NCBI GenBank assembly: GCA_003956705.1
Contig: QZCP01000830.1
Coordinates: 62,001-126,000, forward strand
DNA length: 64,000 nucleotides
Source of the DNA: Brevipalpus yothersi
Taxonomy: Eukaryota; Arthropoda; Arachnida; Trombidiformes; Tenuipalpidae
Reading direction: 5' to 3'
Below, one piece after another: positions 61,829 through 64,000 of the stretch. A model generated the notes under the pieces. That model was not told the DNA's origin. It saw only the letters and a list, made by a program, of their open reading frames with translations, and ran no database searches. The position numbers and the translations under genes are program-made. Position 1 is the stretch's first letter. Every line of letters begins with the position of its first letter.

Positions 61829-62598
61829 CTATTTGAGCCATAATTTCAATCTCAATGCATCTACACCATTCAAATAGTATCGAAATAGCCTCTTATCTCG
61901 AACAAAACCTAAATTTTCATACAAGTTTAAGGCCGATTTATTGGTGACCTCTGTTTCTAACACAATCTCATCTGCATCACCTTGTATCATGGCTCGAATA
62001 GCATGGAGCACTAGATTTGATCCGATTCGTCTTTTACGAAAATTTTCATCCACCGCTAACATGGCTATGTAGCCACGACGAACGAGTTTTTTGTGAATAT
62101 CCAATTTACACACAATCGCTCCAACAACTTTACCCTTGTGTAGAGCCTGATAAAGACAAGATTACCAGAGAATAAGATTAATTTCATATCTCACGAAAAA
62201 TGACAAGATTCCACTCATAAACATAATGGGACACGATTTCTTACCAAAAAACACAATTGAGGCCAATTGTAAATAAAATATCGATAAGTGTATATTGAAT
62301 ATGGTTCAGATAAATCTTTTTGTATTAATCTCATAATGTCGGGCATTTGTAGTTCGGAATCATAATTACAGTATTGTATATCCGTTAAATTATCGCCATC
62401 ACCAATCTTTAATTCATTCAGCTTGGACAGTCCATCCATAGCATCGATCACATCGCTACTCTTGATACTCTCCGAGCAACAGTTAAGATGATGATGATGA
62501 GGTAAATGATGATTACCAGGATGATATTGAACTCGTTCCTCACCAATCAGATGAGATGTTGGATGAGGTTGACATTCACAATTATTGTCACAATTCAT
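61829..62598 (-). CDS. NAA30: N-alpha-acetyltransferase 30, NatC catalytic subunit
   Basis: Acetylates the N-terminus of proteins starting Met-Leu/Ile/Phe and similar, as part of NatC. Predicted 223 aa; exon 1 is 62245-62598, exon 2 is 61829-62146, with a 98 nt intron. The ATG at 62598 follows an in-frame stop, so it is the first usable start in this exon. The N-terminus is His/Cys-rich and unconserved. The core is very close to vertebrate NAA30: SELQMPDIMRLIQKDLSEPYS, YIYNWPQLCFL, VGAIVCKLD, RRGYIAMLAV and the acetyl-CoA loop RKRRIG at about 147-152. It continues with VLETEVTNKSALNLYENLGF and ends GVDALRLKLWLK. Confidence 0.96.
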
Positions 62599-63190
62599 AT
62601 CGTGTGTGTGTAACAAATACACTTCTTCCACCACCAAAGAGATTCACTCTTGTATGTTAATATTTAATACAATATTATCAATTTCAATCAATGATCATTG
62701 AGAATGATGTGAATTAAAAACAATAACAACAACATCAACAACAAGCTGATATGTTTCTCTCTCAAACACGCAATTGATGCAGCTGATTTGTACGCCGGTT
62801 TGCTTCATGAATGATACACAGTTGAAAGTGAGAGAGATGATGAAAGAGAATTCTCATGAGTGACGGTTGATTTATTTGGAAAAAAAAATTCTTGATGATG
62901 ACTAAGAAGATGATGGTAAAGAGAGAAAGTATACATGTAGTTATAAATAATCAAATGAAACAACAACAAACTTTGTTGACAAGAAAATTAATCGTGTATG
63001 TGTAAGAAAGGGAAGAGAGAGAGAAACAAGGCAAGAAATGGCTGACATCTGAACGAATGTGTGTGTGCATGTGTTCATGGAGATGTGTTTTTAAAGAATG
63101 TCATTAAGGAAAATCGATGAGCTTTTATGGAAAGAGGGAGGAGAATAAAATATTTCCAAATCTTTAAAAGTTTCAAGTGATGACAATTTA
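62599..63190. other. Intergenic gap between NAA30 and the BRCT gene
   Basis: About 590 bp, AT-rich with short GA runs; contains the NAA30 promoter region and the 3' UTR of the BRCT gene, neither marked by a clear motif. Confidence 0.5.
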
Positions 63191-64000
63191 TCACTCTATA
63201 TGTTGAGAAAAAAGGTCACTTCGAAAAGTTCCGATGATGTTCATGAGAATGTTATGATCCACTACGATACAACCTTTACGATATTTACCAAACTCATTAG
63301 CTTCCCGAATAACGACCACCGGTTTGGTTTTACGTTTTAAGGCAGAGGTGACCTGTAGCTGACTACCTAGTATTGTACCACCACCACAGGTGATGAAATC
63401 TTCCAACTCTTCTTTATTAGGAGCACCGGGGAGATCAAATTTTCCTTCTAAAAAGAAATTATACCCTTCGAACAGTTTTTTCTTGGTAGTACGAGATAAA
63501 CGAGGACCTCCAAGCGTTGAAGCGTCTTGTCTGGTGGTTCCTTCAACCTCATACGAATCCTCGGGAAGAATTTCTCCCTTTTCAAGAGAATCTTTGATCC
63601 AATCAATTGTCACAACCCATTTGTTAAGTAAAATAGCCCTGAGAAACTTGAGAGAACGAGTAGCTCGTATTTTTCCATCACTTGTTTGGTGAGAATCAGT
63701 CACTAGATGAGTGATATCAGGTGAGAACTCATCTTCAATTTTGACTTTCATCTCATTCGCAAACTTCATCACTAATTCATTTTGCTCATCAGATAAAAGA
63801 GAAGTGAGAATGTGTATCCCTTTTGATGCTCGAGTGGCCGTCTTCTTGCCCTTTGAAGCGGCAGCTTTTTTAGGAGACTGAGGCTCCGATGATTCCTCAG
63901 ACTTAGGTATACGTGGTTTTTTGGCCACAGGTCTCTTCGGAGAGCCCATATCGGATTGTTCAGTATTGATTGCTCTTCTTGGCCTTCTGAGAGGTGATGA
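63191..64000 (-). CDS. Tandem-BRCT protein (BRCA1/BARD1-like), 5' part outside window
   Basis: C-terminal part of a DNA-damage-type protein. The frame is open from the stop at 63191 to the window edge, so the start lies beyond 64000. The visible part begins with a basic, Ser/Pro-rich nuclear-type linker (SPKRPVAKKPRIPKSEE). Two BRCT repeats follow. The first has ILTSLLSDEQNELVMKFA, DITHLVTD and NKWVVTIDWIKDSLEKGEILPE. The second has KKLFEGYNFFLEGKF, EELEDFITCGGGTI and PVVVI. The spacing of the repeats and the GPRLSR linker resemble BRCA1 and BARD1 C-termini. I cannot tell which from this part alone; a RING domain upstream would support either. The last BRCT helix lacks the usual Trp. Confidence 0.8.
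   Translation of the reverse strand, partial: SSPLRRPRRAINTEQSDMGSPKRPVAKKPRIPKSEESSEPQSPKKAAASKGKKTATRASKGIHILTSLLSDEQNELVMKFANEMKVKIEDEFSPDITHLVTDSHQTSDGKIRATRSLKFLRAILLNKWVVTIDWIKDSLEKGEILPEDSYEVEGTTRQDASTLGGPRLSRTTKKKLFEGYNFFLEGKFDLPGAPNKEELEDFITCGGGTILGSQLQVTSALKRKTKPVVVIREANEFGKYRKGCIVVDHNILMNIIGTFRSDLFSQHIE

Overview
This window is eukaryotic nuclear DNA from an arthropod, most likely a mite. It is AT-rich, and its genes are split by short GT-AG introns, mostly 55-90 nt. Long GA/CT microsatellites lie between genes. Orthologues of animal genes are recognisable: RASA1, UVSSA, INPP5A, DYNC2LI1, NAA30, a peptide xylosyltransferase and a BRCT protein. The lineage call is inference from compactness and gene content; no diagnostic marker is visible.

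Left part (1-26.6 kb). A decayed Helitron Rep/helicase (1-2657) borders a field of short GTTAGCACCAT repeats. Next comes a tandem catalase array, all on the minus strand. There are six apparently intact five-exon catalase genes with predicted signal peptides (5114-7054, 9687-11634, 14769-16701, 17803-19741, 20341-22881, 24012-26640) and four decayed relics (near 4.55, 7.7-9.1, 12.1 and 17.1 kb). The layout reads as repeated duplication of a two-gene unit (A type + B type). The A genes survived, and all B copies decayed except the one at 20.3-22.9 kb. A Tc1/mariner remnant sits inside a 1.85 kb insertion in the array. Every copy keeps the distal His and proximal Tyr of catalase, but at the position of the normally invariant distal Asn (Asn148 in human) each has a hydrophobic residue. 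The proteins look secreted rather than peroxisomal. Four copies share a GC-AG intron.

Middle (28.7-45.6 kb). A trypsin-like protease, a Golgi peptide O-xylosyltransferase and a carbohydrate sulfotransferase lie on the minus strand. The latter two both act in glycosaminoglycan biosynthesis. A complete 12-exon RasGAP (SH2-SH3-SH2-PH-C2-GAP) lies on the plus strand.

Right part (47-64 kb). On the minus strand are DYNC2LI1 (ciliary dynein-2 light intermediate chain), UVSSA (transcription-coupled repair), an unknown small protein, INPP5A with a long serine-rich extension before its CAAX box, NAA30 (NatC) and the 3' part of a tandem-BRCT protein that runs off the window. Between DYNC2LI1 and UVSSA lie two broken genes, a lipase with an inverted exon copy and an alpha-2-macroglobulin/TEP N-terminal fragment.

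Coordinates for spliced genes are the outer CDS limits; exon limits, read by eye from splice consensus and family alignment from memory, are given in the evidence.
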